DNA of 64,000 bases from Theileria orientalis strain Shintoku (Eukaryota; Apicomplexa; Aconoidasida; Piroplasmida; Theileriidae). The translations under genes and the position numbers were made by a program. The stretch lies in assembly GCF_000740895.1 (NCBI RefSeq), contig NC_025263.1:1178001-1242000 (forward strand). The letters run 5' to 3'. Positions within the stretch are counted from its first letter, which is position 1. Each line of letters opens with the position of its first letter. Below, piece by piece: positions 43,552 to 53,767 of this stretch. The notes beneath the pieces are model-generated. The model saw nothing but the letters and a program-made list of their open reading frames with translations. It was not told the DNA's origin and did no database searches.

Positions 43552-45415
43552 ATGAGTGCTTTAGAACTATTTAAAGTGCTCGGGGATGAGTCGAATAGAC
43601 CGCCTTCGCCACCGAAACATATACTAAAGAAGAGGAAACCGACGCAGTCGGAACGAGTTAAAAGATATTGGCCAGGAAAGGTAAAAAATATTGTATAAAC
43701 GCTAGTATAAATTTAGTTCAATATATAATTGAATGTTTAGGCGCCAGATTACGCAGCTGAGCAGGATTCATACTCAGATGAGTCATCCCCTGAGGATGAG
43801 CCAGAAGTTAAAGTAGATAGTGAGCCGGATCGCAGGTTAAACAGATATAAAATAACACAAGGTAGGTTAAAAAGGGTAAATATTTATAATTTTAGTTGAA
43901 GTGGCTCAAAATGACTCCGAAAGGATTCGAAGAAGGAAGGCACAAGTTGAGACGATAACAGTTTACCAATCGGATTTAAATAAGGTAATTTGGAAATAAA
44001 AATATAATAAACGTGGTTAGGAAGGTGGAAGATCAGGTGAAAGAACATCTGAAACCAAATTAGATGATAAATTAAGTATTACTAAGCTTGATGCGGACTC
44101 TTCTGAGAAGAGATTGGATAGAAACACGCTCAGAAGACTAGCATTAGAATATCGCAAGCATGAGGAGGAAAAGTTGTCATCCAAAGTGGGAGAAGTAGGA
44201 GAAAATGAAGTAGAAGAGGAGGAACCAGAAAGCTTAGAAGAGTCGGAGTACAACGAAAACGAGGAGGACGAGGACGACACAGATGCACTATCGAAGCCAA
44301 TATTCGTTCCAAAAGGTAGTAGAACAACAGAATCGGAAAAGGAGCAGCTGAGAAAGGAAGAAATGTTGAGGAAGCAGAATGAAAAGAAACGGTTACAGGA
44401 GCGAAAAAGAGACACGAAGGAAATGATAATAAAGAAGGTGCAAGAGTTGGAGGACGAGCAGGAGGAAGAGGAAGAAGATTTAATAGACGACACAGATAAC
44501 CTAGACGAGAAGGAGGTAGGTTTTTAGGACGTAGATATGTATACATATATATATATATAAGTGTATATATTGGTTTAAATAATTGTATGCAAGTATCAGA
44601 AAGTGTGTACAGTTAGTAACAGTAGTGTGACAGCGCGACCAGAAATTAAACAAAGAATCATGAATATTTAGTATGAACTGTGGAAGATTCGAGAACTCAA
44701 AAGAATACTCAGAGACAAGGAAGAGAGGGAGAAGTTTAAAAAACTGGTAAGTAAAAAAAATATATACATATTGGTGTAATGGGTACTTAGTAACTAGAGA
44801 GGTTTAAAAATAGGGAATTTGTATATATTTGTATTGAATTGACTTGATACGAACGAACTGATTGAACTTAGGAGGAGGAAGTTAAGTTGAGGAGAACTAT
44901 GACCGACGAGGAAAGGGCTCTGGATAACGAGAAGGCGGATAAGGTGGTGGTCGAAAAGGGAAAACTCCGCTTCCTGCAGAAATACTACCACCGAGGAGCG
45001 TTCTTCATGGACAAGCTGCAGGATAAGTCGGAGCCGCTGTACGCGAGGGATTTCAACGCTCCGACGGCTGACGACCTCGTCGACAAGAGCATGCTGCCGA
45101 AGCCGATGCAAGTGAGGAGAGGGCTCTACGGCAAGCACGGCCAGGTCAAGCACACGCACCTCAAGGACGTCGACACGACGCAATTCGACGCCTGGGCGAA
45201 AACGGACAAATTTAAACTGGCAGGTATGTTGGACACATACATGTTTATCTACAACTACGGATATTTACATATGCAAATAATTACAACTACGGATATTTAC
45301 ATATGCAAATAATTACAACTACGAATATCACACGCAAATGAATACTTTATTCACCCTATGCAATAATTGTGTAGGTACCAAACAGGTATTCGATAGACCA
45401 TCAAAGAAGAAGTAA
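43552..45415 (+). CDS. MFAP1: MFAP1-like spliceosomal protein (microfibrillar-associated protein 1 homologue)
   Basis: A multi-exon gene opening at 43552 with a region ending KRYWPGKAPDYA, the MFAP1 signature near the N-terminus. The largest exon (about 44020-44516) is very acidic and coiled-coil-rich and contains SKPIFVPKGSRTTESEKEQL, matching the family's VFVRK block. Then come YELWKIRELKRILRDKEERE and a conserved C-terminal domain, KLRFLQKYYHRGAFFMDKLQ, LYARDFNAPTADDL and MLPKPMQVRRGLYGKHGQVK, followed by a last exon (GTKQVFDRPSKKK) after a repeat-swollen intron. The C-terminal YHRGAFFMD and VFDRPS blocks are unmistakable. MFAP1 is a component of the spliceosomal B complex, associated with PRP38 (established for animals and fungi). 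Confidence 0.93.
45248..45345. repeat. 32-bp minisatellite in the last intron of the MFAP1 gene
   Basis: Nearly three copies of a unit beginning acaactacggatatttacat and ending atgcaaataatt; the last copy has diverged. Confidence 0.85.
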
Positions 45416-45522
45416 TATTTTAACAAATATACACGCATGAATACTTGAGTGGAAATATATTTGTGTGTGATTATATTGAATATAGAAATGTAAAAGCAGT
45501 GAGAGAGTGTAAACACGTAACA

Positions 45523-47092
45523 TTAATTTGTCACTAGCACCTGTAAGTTTGTTATGCTGTAACAACTATTGTTACAGTGTAACTCTATGCCATCAAGTCC
45601 ATGTAAGCCGGTACAAACGGGAATAAGAGGCAGCGATATGGTTTCTGAGTCCCTCAAATGAACCATTTCAGCCTAAATGGAGATGATTGCTAGGTTATGA
45701 TGTGTAGACTGATACATAATTAGGTGAAAAAGTGTGTGAGTAAATAATTGTGGAGGTAGGTAATTATTACAGTGTTGCTTTGCAATATGAACTCCTTAGC
45801 ATTATTAAACTTTACTGATACATCAAAGGGGCTCCCAGTTAAGTTCTTTAAAAATATGCCGACGTTGAAAGGAACATTGACCTACAAACAATAATTGAAT
45901 AAAAAGAGAAGACAAGGTCGTGTTTATACTTATTTGCCTAAAAGGTGATGGTGAGATTACCTTCACACTCTTGGGAATGTTCACCTTGAAGAACAGGTCT
46001 GAAGTGCGTGAAAAGGATTCAACCTTGGAAACGTTGGTGCCGGAAACGTTAGTATACGAGTGCCAGTCTATATTCATGTAAAAATCATCAAAGGAGTTAG
46101 TTGGACCCTGGGCTGATCCACCAGAATCCTTCGCTTTGACATTACTGGACCTAATAGCATCAGGGCGCTTATCGTAAGGGCCACGTGATTCAATGTCGAT
46201 GCCCTTATAATTGTTAGAATTGCGATAATACAGCTGAATGTTCGGGAAAATGATTGAAACCGTCTCATCGGGCCTTAGAAGCTTAATATTATCGCTGCTG
46301 AACTTTTCAAAAGGCACATAAGCAGTATTATCGGCCCTGTTCTCCAGCTTCATCTCCTTTAGAACCAACAAGGACTTTGACTTATTCTGAACCTCCGTTT
46401 CCAAGTAATGAACTCCGTCCTAAAATAGAGTTTATTGAATTTGTGACCCACGGGTAGTTTAACCAAAGTGTGAGAAAGTTGAACTGGGTTTATGCACTTC
46501 CACATAAACATTTTTTTAAGAATCAGAGGCCCCTTGTGCGACGAATATTCAACAGAGCAGGTCATTCTAAAACGGATATGGGAGATAGTCGGTACCTGTA
46601 TTGTGAAACGGTCTTAAACAAGTACGTATAGTGCGATTCTAGAGGTTTGCAGTTGGGTCCTAGCTCTACGTTTTCAAATACGGTACAAGAGTCGAATTTG
46701 TTAGCGTGTTCGGGAACCATCTCCACCTAAATAAAGAATATGAAAAAAATTGAGATGTGTAAGTAGGTTTAAATTTGGTTGAAACTAACCTTTAAAAGGA
46801 CATCTGAAAATTTAATTTTGGTCTGATTTCCGATTATGAAAGCCATGTGCAACTCCTCTCCCAGTAAAACGTCGTTAGAGTAAGATGGAATCCTCAGAAT
46901 TGGGAAGTGTTTAGGCGATTTGGTGGAGTGTTTTGAGGGCTAAATTTTAAATATAAGTTAATAGAGGGATGAGAAAACCTTTTGGATAGCATCCACGGCA
47001 TCACAGATGTCGAGCAGTTCCACGCAATTCGCATCCAAGTTGGGATCCATAAGCCTCACTATTTTGAGAATGGGAGAGACTTGAGCTTCCAT
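45523..47092 (-). CDS. TRAPPC13: Trafficking protein particle complex subunit 13 homologue (TRAPPC13, DUF974)
   Basis: The start at 47092 gives MEAQVSPILKIVRLMDPNLD. Family-like blocks follow: LLGEELHMAFIIGNQTKIKF, SQYRMTCSVEYSSHKGPLIL, and DGVHYLETEVQNKSKSLLVL (restored by splicing a 32-nt intron after VKLP). A single-frame reading ends at 45823, but the frame there is not conserved. Splicing GT at 45960 to AG at 45882 gives VNVPFNVGIFLKNLTGSPFD (45771-45881), and a further intron leads to an exon at 45523-45672 (AEMVHLRDSETISLPLIPVC, ending TNLQVLVTN). That reproduces the end of TRAPPC13, including the repeated immunoglobulin-like strand pattern. TRAPPC13 is part of the TRAPPIII tethering complex in the secretory pathway. 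I therefore place the stop 300 bp further than the simple frame. Confidence 0.82.
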
Positions 47093-47269
47093 TATATATA
47101 TTACATGTTTAAAACTTAAATCGGTCTATGATGTGTTCAAATTTTTTGTTTGTATTGGGTCAATTATGTAGACTAAAAATGAATAAAATTTATTGTTTTA
47201 AATGGAATTATTTAAATTTTGTATTTAAAGACTGAATGTATATTTTGTACTATAGCTTATTAATCTAAT

Positions 47270-48964
47270 ATGAACATATATGATCACGAAACGGACAATG
47301 TGGATAACTATCATGATGATAGTCACAAAAACGATGAAAGTGACCCAGATAATGACTCTGAACTTAGCTATTATGAAGTGCTAATGAAAGGCAATGAGTT
47401 ATACCTCGGTGAAGAAGTGGGACTAGAGAGCCTGAAGCCTAATTGCATTACCTCGAACTTATCAGGGTCCTTTTTAGTATCAGGATCGAGAGATGGGACG
47501 CTGTATTGCATCAATTTTGACAAATGGTCAAAGGGAGGGTTCGGAGAATACTGGAAGGTTAAGCTGGAGCAGTCGGTGAACGAGTTGGCCTTTAACACAG
47601 AAGAGTCGGTGTTGGCAGTGGCATCAGGAAACTATTTGCACTTTTACACAGACGGAGGGGACCAAATAGTGTCTACAACAAGAGGCGACATGTACCTGTT
47701 GGACGCAAAAAAGACGAAGGGACACACGGCTACGGTGACGTGCGTAGCCAATGACCCGAAGAACGTTAACCTGTACGCATCCGGCTCAATGGACGGAACG
47801 GTGAGGCTGTTTGATATACAATCGACGAAGCAGAACGTATCACTATCTCTGAATAACATAAACATATACACACTGTCGAACAAGTACCTCAACAGAAACA
47901 AAAGCGCAAATGGAGGACAGGGGCACGCTGGGAAGAACAGAGTGGCAATAACGCGACTGTGCTATGCAAGTTATAACTACAAGGACGTGTTGGTGGCAGG
48001 AAATGAACTGGGGAAGCTGATAGTCTGGGATTATAAGACGACTTTCCAAAACTTAATGATAGACGCACACGAAAAGAGCATAGATGCAGTGCTATCGTAT
48101 GATGCAAACAAGGTGGTAACAATGTCGGAAAATGAGCTGAAGTTCTGGGATTTAAAACAGCACCAAAAGCCGTTTAAAGAGCTTAAGTTGCCCGCATATA
48201 CGACCGGCTTCAATAGGAATCAGAACGTTGTACTCTCACCAGATAACCTGCACCTGGTAATAAACACGCCAAAGGAGTCGTCTGAGGATAAGAAGGCAAA
48301 GAGTGAAGTGTGGGTGTACGACCTGGAGAAGTGGGAAGTTGTTAACAAGTGGGAAGTGGAGTCGCAGCTAGGGCCGCTGGTGTGGAGTTACGAAACTAAT
48401 CAGCTATTCAGCTACTGCGCCAACGGAAAGTTGTACGCAAGGTGCACACAAGATAACGCGGGAGTAAACCACTACACGAAGGCACAGAAAACATTGGAAA
48501 AAAAGAACAAGTACGCGAAAGTTAGCACTATTTCAGCGAAGCTAGAAGCGTACCCAATAGACTACCTGCCAGACGACCTGATAGAAGTGGAGGAAGGAGT
48601 GCTGAAGAAAAGAAGAGTGGAGCCGCAAGACAAGTACGGAATACCGAAGCAGGAAGGATACGACTACTTCAAGCACGGAAAGACGCCAATCACATACGAA
48701 GACGACGACATAGTGACGAAGCTGAGGTCACAAGTGGAGAAGGATACGAAGAGAGAGCTGGGAGAAGAAGAAGGAATTAGACAAATACCGTACAAAGCAG
48801 ACAAGTTCATGGCAATCTACAAGAAGACGCAGCCGAACCTAATACTGGACTTCGACAGGCCGAAAACAAAGGAAGAAAAGCTGCTCCTGGGAGTGAGCAA
48901 GTGCCCGCGATGCGGAATCAAAATATGCCAATGCGGCTACATGGAGAAGAATAGACAAAGATGA
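47270..48964 (+). CDS. WD40-repeat protein with a C-terminal cysteine motif
   Basis: A single-exon 564-aa protein from ATG at 47270 (MNIYDHETDNVDNYHDD). Residues 60-380 contain WD repeats: LSGSFLVSGSRDGTLYCINF, KTKGHTATVTCVANDPKNVN with ASGSMDGTVRLFDIQS, and DVLVAGNELGKLIVWDY, with DKxxxFWDLK further on. From about 420 the protein is charged and probably extended (VLKKRRVEPQDKYGIPKQEG). It ends with a compact cysteine motif, KCPRCGIKICQCGYMEKN. I do not recognise a named orthologue. The 5' end has an acidic Asp/His tail. Divergent from TRAPPC13 with 177 bp between starts. Confidence 0.85.
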   Translation: MNIYDHETDNVDNYHDDSHKNDESDPDNDSELSYYEVLMKGNELYLGEEVGLESLKPNCITSNLSGSFLVSGSRDGTLYCINFDKWSKGGFGEYWKVKLEQSVNELAFNTEESVLAVASGNYLHFYTDGGDQIVSTTRGDMYLLDAKKTKGHTATVTCVANDPKNVNLYASGSMDGTVRLFDIQSTKQNVSLSLNNINIYTLSNKYLNRNKSANGGQGHAGKNRVAITRLCYASYNYKDVLVAGNELGKLIVWDYKTTFQNLMIDAHEKSIDAVLSYDANKVVTMSENELKFWDLKQHQKPFKELKLPAYTTGFNRNQNVVLSPDNLHLVINTPKESSEDKKAKSEVWVYDLEKWEVVNKWEVESQLGPLVWSYETNQLFSYCANGKLYARCTQDNAGVNHYTKAQKTLEKKNKYAKVSTISAKLEAYPIDYLPDDLIEVEEGVLKKRRVEPQDKYGIPKQEGYDYFKHGKTPITYEDDDIVTKLRSQVEKDTKRELGEEEGIRQIPYKADKFMAIYKKTQPNLILDFDRPKTKEEKLLLGVSKCPRCGIKICQCGYMEKNRQR

Positions 48965-49408
48965 AAGAGCACATCTGAAAAAGAAAAGAACCAAACGCCT
49001 GTAATTTTTCATAAATACGCTAATTTTATAATAATTATAATGTATGTGTACACGTAGATCATCAGAGAGGAGGAAGTATGTGTAAATTAAGAAAAGAAAT
49101 GAGAAGAGAAAATGACTAAAAATAACACAGAGTGGAAATGTGTCATGATTAAAAAAGTAAAAAAAGAGATGAAGGATGGAATCATGAGGAAAAAAATAGC
49201 CTTCTTAAGGTAGCCTGATTTAAACTGTTGTGCCAAATGAGTATGAGGTATAAAGAAAAATCAATAGCAAATAATGAAAAACAAAAAACAAAAATAACAT
49301 TTATGTTTTTAAAAAAAGGATAACTACCAATTACGACATGTTTAACATATAGGCACACAAGTGCGAATATTGGGGGTGTATAAGCGAATATAGCTATCGA
49401 AATAGACA
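48965..49408. other. Intergenic gap between the WD40 and exportin-7 genes
   Basis: 444 bp, A-rich, with long homopolymer-like runs (aaaaaa) and no convincing gene. An antisense frame at 49182-49502 overlaps exportin-7 exon 1 and is not supported. Confidence 0.6.
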
Positions 49409-52400
49409 ATGGCAGACCTGAAGCAGCTGGAGATGCTCTGCCAGGCTCTCTACGGAGGCCAACAAGCACACCAGAACGAAGCTCATAAAGTACTGATGCC
49501 ATTGCTCAGAGATGTGCAAAAAATACCAGTGTTATACGAAATACTCGCAAATAGCACAAATCTACAGTCCCTGTTGTTTGCTTCCTCAGGCCTAGTAACG
49601 TTGTTCACGAACCACTGGTCCCAAATCACGGAACAGTCGAAAAAGGAGATGAGAGAATTCCTACTCAACTACCTGTACAACAGAGGCCCTGAGATGCTGA
49701 AAGTAGCGCCAGAAGTGTTAAGACAATTTATCCACTTGTATTCCAGAATCGTAAAACTGGGATGGCTGGAAGAAATAAACAACCAGCAGCTGATCAACCA
49801 CGTATCACAGTTTTTATCAGCCTCTACACAACACTGGATAATCGGACTAAACATATACACGGACCTGACGCAGGAGATGCAGCCTCAGATGGGAAAGTTT
49901 ATAGCCAAGTACAGGAGAGGAGCGCTCAATTTCAAGGAGACAGTACTGCAAGACATATTCACAGTAAGTTGACTATACGTGTGTACAACTTAAAAATTAA
50001 AAAGGAATAGTTTGTAACAAATAGTTTGATAAACTCAAAGAAAGATTGTTAATTAGGGCTTAAATTAGAATTGGGGCTAAGCAGATAAGATAAATCAGAG
50101 TTAGATAGTATAGTGACAGTGAAGTGGCTGAAGGATGGGCTAATATGAACGTGTAGGTGACAATACAGACGCTGGAACAGTTCAACAAGGGCACGATGGT
50201 GGTAAACGATCTCAAGGAGGAGAGTCAGCTGCTGTACCAGATACTGCAGCTGTGCTACAACTGCCTGAGCTTCGACTTCATGGCGACGATGCCGGACGAC
50301 ACTTCGGAGGAGCAGGCGACAGTGATGATTCCGCAGGGCTGGGACATGCTGAGAACAGACGAAGTCCCGAAGCTGCTCTTCCAGCTGTACCACAAGTCGC
50401 TGGGAAAGGCGACGATGAACACGCCGACGAACGCGTCATACTACGGAATGGAGGGGAAGTTCATGAGCTGCTGCACACTGTGTCTGAGGTGCCTGGTGGT
50501 GCTGGCGGCAATAAGGAAGTCGTTCTTCAACAACGAAAACGAAGCGCTGGGACACATCAACTGCTTCATGCTGGGCAGTCTGGACATCATAAGAAATAAA
50601 ATGGGCCTGTCGAACGACGACTGCTACCACGAGCTGTGCAGACTCCTGGGAAAAATCAACGCGGCGAACCAGCTGTCGCAGCTGCTGCAGAGCAACGTCT
50701 TCCCGATATGGTCAGAACAGCTTTACAACTTCACGCTCGAGGCGCTGGCAAACTGGACGCACATGACGAACAGCAAGCACTACCTGCTGGGAGTGTGGGC
50801 GCACATGATAGTGCCGCTGGGGTACATGAAGGGGAAGGCGCCGACGGTGCTGGAGAACAACATCCTGCAGATCACGCTCGAGTTCCTGAACACGAGGCTG
50901 AAGATGGCGCACCTGCTGGTGACGAGTAAGTTTGGAGCCCCTAACGGCAGTTTAGACCCGGGAGAGCTGGACTTCGAGAACCCGCTCGACGATGACGTGC
51001 TGAGGAACGAGCAGAGCGACCTGTTCAGCAGGCTCTGCAGAAACCAGTACAGAGTGGTGCTGAACCACGTGATGGAGCTCTTCACGAACCTGAACAGCAA
51101 CCTGGCGAACGAGGACGTGCTGGTGGTGCAGGAGAAGCTGTCGTGGCTGGTGCTCTTCAGCGGCGCAATGCTAAACGGAAGCAGCTCCCTGCGCCTGGTG
51201 GGCGACGAAAAGACCACGGCCGGCTGCATACAGACGCTGAACATAGAGCTCGTGGGCAGGGTGTTCCAAAACATCGCAAACTCGGATAAAATGGCGGAAA
51301 ACGTGCACCTAGAGCTTAGTTACCTGTGTTTCCTGGGGCACTTCAGGAAGTTTTACATAAGTGAACACACCAAGGGCACAATTTCAGGCGACAACAAGGA
51401 GAGGTTTGCTCAGTTGCCGAATTTGCCGCCGGGTACGTCGTAGGCTCAAATACATATCAGTCCTATTAAATCGTATTATTTTGTTAACTCAATTAGTTAC
51501 GGTACCCGTTTACGTTATACAGTTAAAATACACAGTTACCTTAAGCATTTACATTGACCAGTTAGCTTACACATTTACATTGACCAATTAAAATACACGC
51601 TAATACTTACCTAATGCACGCAATTTACATACACAGCTAATGCACACGGCCGTTAATATAAACGTAGGTGTTGACGGATCGCAATACCTGCTGAATCGAA
51701 TGATTGAAAAGGTATTTTACAACTTGCAAAACAGAACGAGCGACGAAAGAGTGGTGAAGAAGACGCTGCAGTTCTTCTCAGACCTGTCCTCGGGAATCGA
51801 CATCGTGCATTACGCGGACAGGTCGCCGCACCTGATAGTGTCGGCGAGGCTGATACTGCAGTGCGAAACGCTGAGGTTCGCACTGCTGAACCACCACGAC
51901 ACGTCCTTCAAGTTCCTGTTTAACCCAGCATACGGAAGGTACAGGACGATCTACTACGCAATCCTGACGAAGCTGCTGCTGCTGGAGATAGCGGACGAGC
52001 AGGACGCGAACGAAAAGTTTAACATATATATGCAGTACCACAATAACCTGATCGACCAGGCGAACAGCCTCTTCAACGCGAACGCGTCAGCAGGCTCGCC
52101 GACGGCAATGGTGTCGAACGCAGAGTTCAAGGGCGTCATCGTGGGATTCATGAGAGACCTGCGAGGAATATGCAAGAGCTGCGTCTCAGTGGAGTCGTAC
52201 CAGCTCTTCTTCAACTGGATCATCAACACGCCGAAGCAGATCAACAACTGCAGGTTCAACATCCTGAAGAGAGTGTGCGAGCTGTGCTACAACGACTACC
52301 AAGTGATGCTGCCGCTCATCAAGTTCCTGGCGGAGCTGCTGGACAACAAGGGAAGGAGAATCACGTTCGACAAGACGTCGGCGAACGGGCTTCTGCTCTT

Positions 52401-53244
52401 CAAGGAGTCCTCGTACATCGTCATCTACTACGGACTGAAGCTGCTGGACCAGCTTAACGCGCTGAAGAGCGGAAGCCCGAGCAGTCTGGGCTACGCGCTG
52501 GGAGGCGGCGTGAACAACGAGACGGAGATATACAAGAAGTACTACAAGAGCATCAGCTACTGCCTCCTGGTGCTGGTGCACACGCTCGGCGGCGACTACA
52601 TCAGCTTCGGAGTCTTCGACATCTACGGAGACAACACGCTCGACCAGGTGCTGAGCCTGTCATTCCAGCTGATCCTGGCGATACCGCTCGACGACCTGCA
52701 GTCGTACCCGAAGTCGATGCACCCGGTCTACTCATTCCTGGACCTGGCGACGAAGCTCTTCATCGACAACATGCTCGCGATGGAGAGCGCGAGCGTGAGC
52801 AGGCTGCTGAACATCGGGATCGAGGGGCTCTGCAGCTACGACTCGAGCATCAGCCTGAGCAGCGCCTCGCTGCTCGACAACTTCGTGACGCACGTCTACA
52901 ACAACAAGGCCAAGGAGCAGGCGCTGAAGTTCCTCGCGCAGGAGAACGCGATCCTCGTGAAGTGCATGGTCCTCATGTTCAACCTGCTCACGCGCGGCGA
53001 CTCGAACTCGGCGTGGTCGATCTCGAGGCCGCTCCTGGGGCTCATCCTGCTCAACAAGAGCGAGTTCCAGAACATTCCGCACAGCTACATGGCGAACCTG
53101 TCGCAGCAGAAGGGCGAGAAGCTGCTCAAGTGCTTCAACAACCTCATGCTCGGCATCGAGGACGTGCTCACGCCCGAGAACAAGGACCTCTTCACGAAGA
53201 ACGTGTACCTCTTCTCGCAGGAGGTGAAGCTGTCGTTCGTGTAG
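49409..53244 (+). CDS. XPO7: Exportin-7 (RanBP16/17-type nuclear transport receptor)
   Basis: Three exons, 49409-49963, 50157-51432 and 51668-53244, join in frame to 1,135 aa, close to the usual exportin-7 length. Diagnostic blocks are FLLNYLYNRGPEMLKVAPEV, IHLYSRIVKLGWLEEI, KYRRGALNFKETVLQDIFTV, LYQILQLCYNCLSFDFMATM, SCCTLCLRCLVVLAAIRKSF with FFNNENEALGH, and HYLLGVWAHMIVPLGYMKGK. These match XPO7 in preference to exportin-1 or importin-4. The importin-beta-type N-terminus (MADLKQLEMLCQALYGGQQA) shows where the receptor meets Ran-GTP. Its cargo in apicomplexans is unknown. The last exon is highly G/C-ending and the intron before it (51433-51667) has degenerate repeats of catttacattgaccaat. 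Confidence 0.95.
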
Positions 53245-53767
53245 CGACGGCGCGGTGCGGCCGCTGGAGCACCGAGCGTTGACACCGTTTGAAAACAGTC
53301 GGCCCGTTCACCGAACAGTTATTTATTTTTTGCACAGACCAGTGTTTCTGGTTCACACATCCCGCTATCTTAGGCTATTTCAACAGTGCTAAAATACTTG
53401 TAAATTATAATGTAACAAATAAACGGTACTCGCAATTTTTATTCACACGTTGCCTGTATGTTTACCACCAGATACTAGCGGTATTAGTGATATCTAAACA
53501 ATTAGCACTGGTAGTTAAGTTTGTCACGCTATAGAGTTAGCACTGGTAGTTACGTCTGTCACGCTATGCAGTTAGTACTAGTAGTCAAGTTTGGTAGAGT
53601 GTTGGTATATAAACGGCACCGGTGGAAATCTGGTAATTTTAAAACACATTTACTGCATTGGTCGATGGCATTGGTTAATGCCAGCGGTTAGTGTCGACGG
53701 TTAATGACATTGGTTGACGGCATTAGCTGACGGCGTTGGCTGACGGCGTTGGCTGACGGCATCAAAG
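53245..53767. repeat. Convergent intergenic gap with two tandem arrays
   Basis: 523 bp between the exportin-7 and SKI2 stop codons. It holds about three copies of a 35-bp unit (agcactggtagttaagtttg...) at 53502-53605 and about five copies of a 15-bp unit (ggcgttggctgacgg) at 53690-53762. No coding sequence is evident. Confidence 0.85.

Noticed and set aside
45823..45960. C-terminal tail of the unspliced TRAPPC13 frame
   Set aside because: The residues after position 45960 do not match the family, whereas splicing to 45881 and 45672 does.
49182..49502. Antisense 106-aa frame with a membrane-like segment
   Set aside because: Half of it overlaps exportin-7 exon 1 on the other strand and the rest is A-rich intergenic DNA; there is no homologue I recognise.
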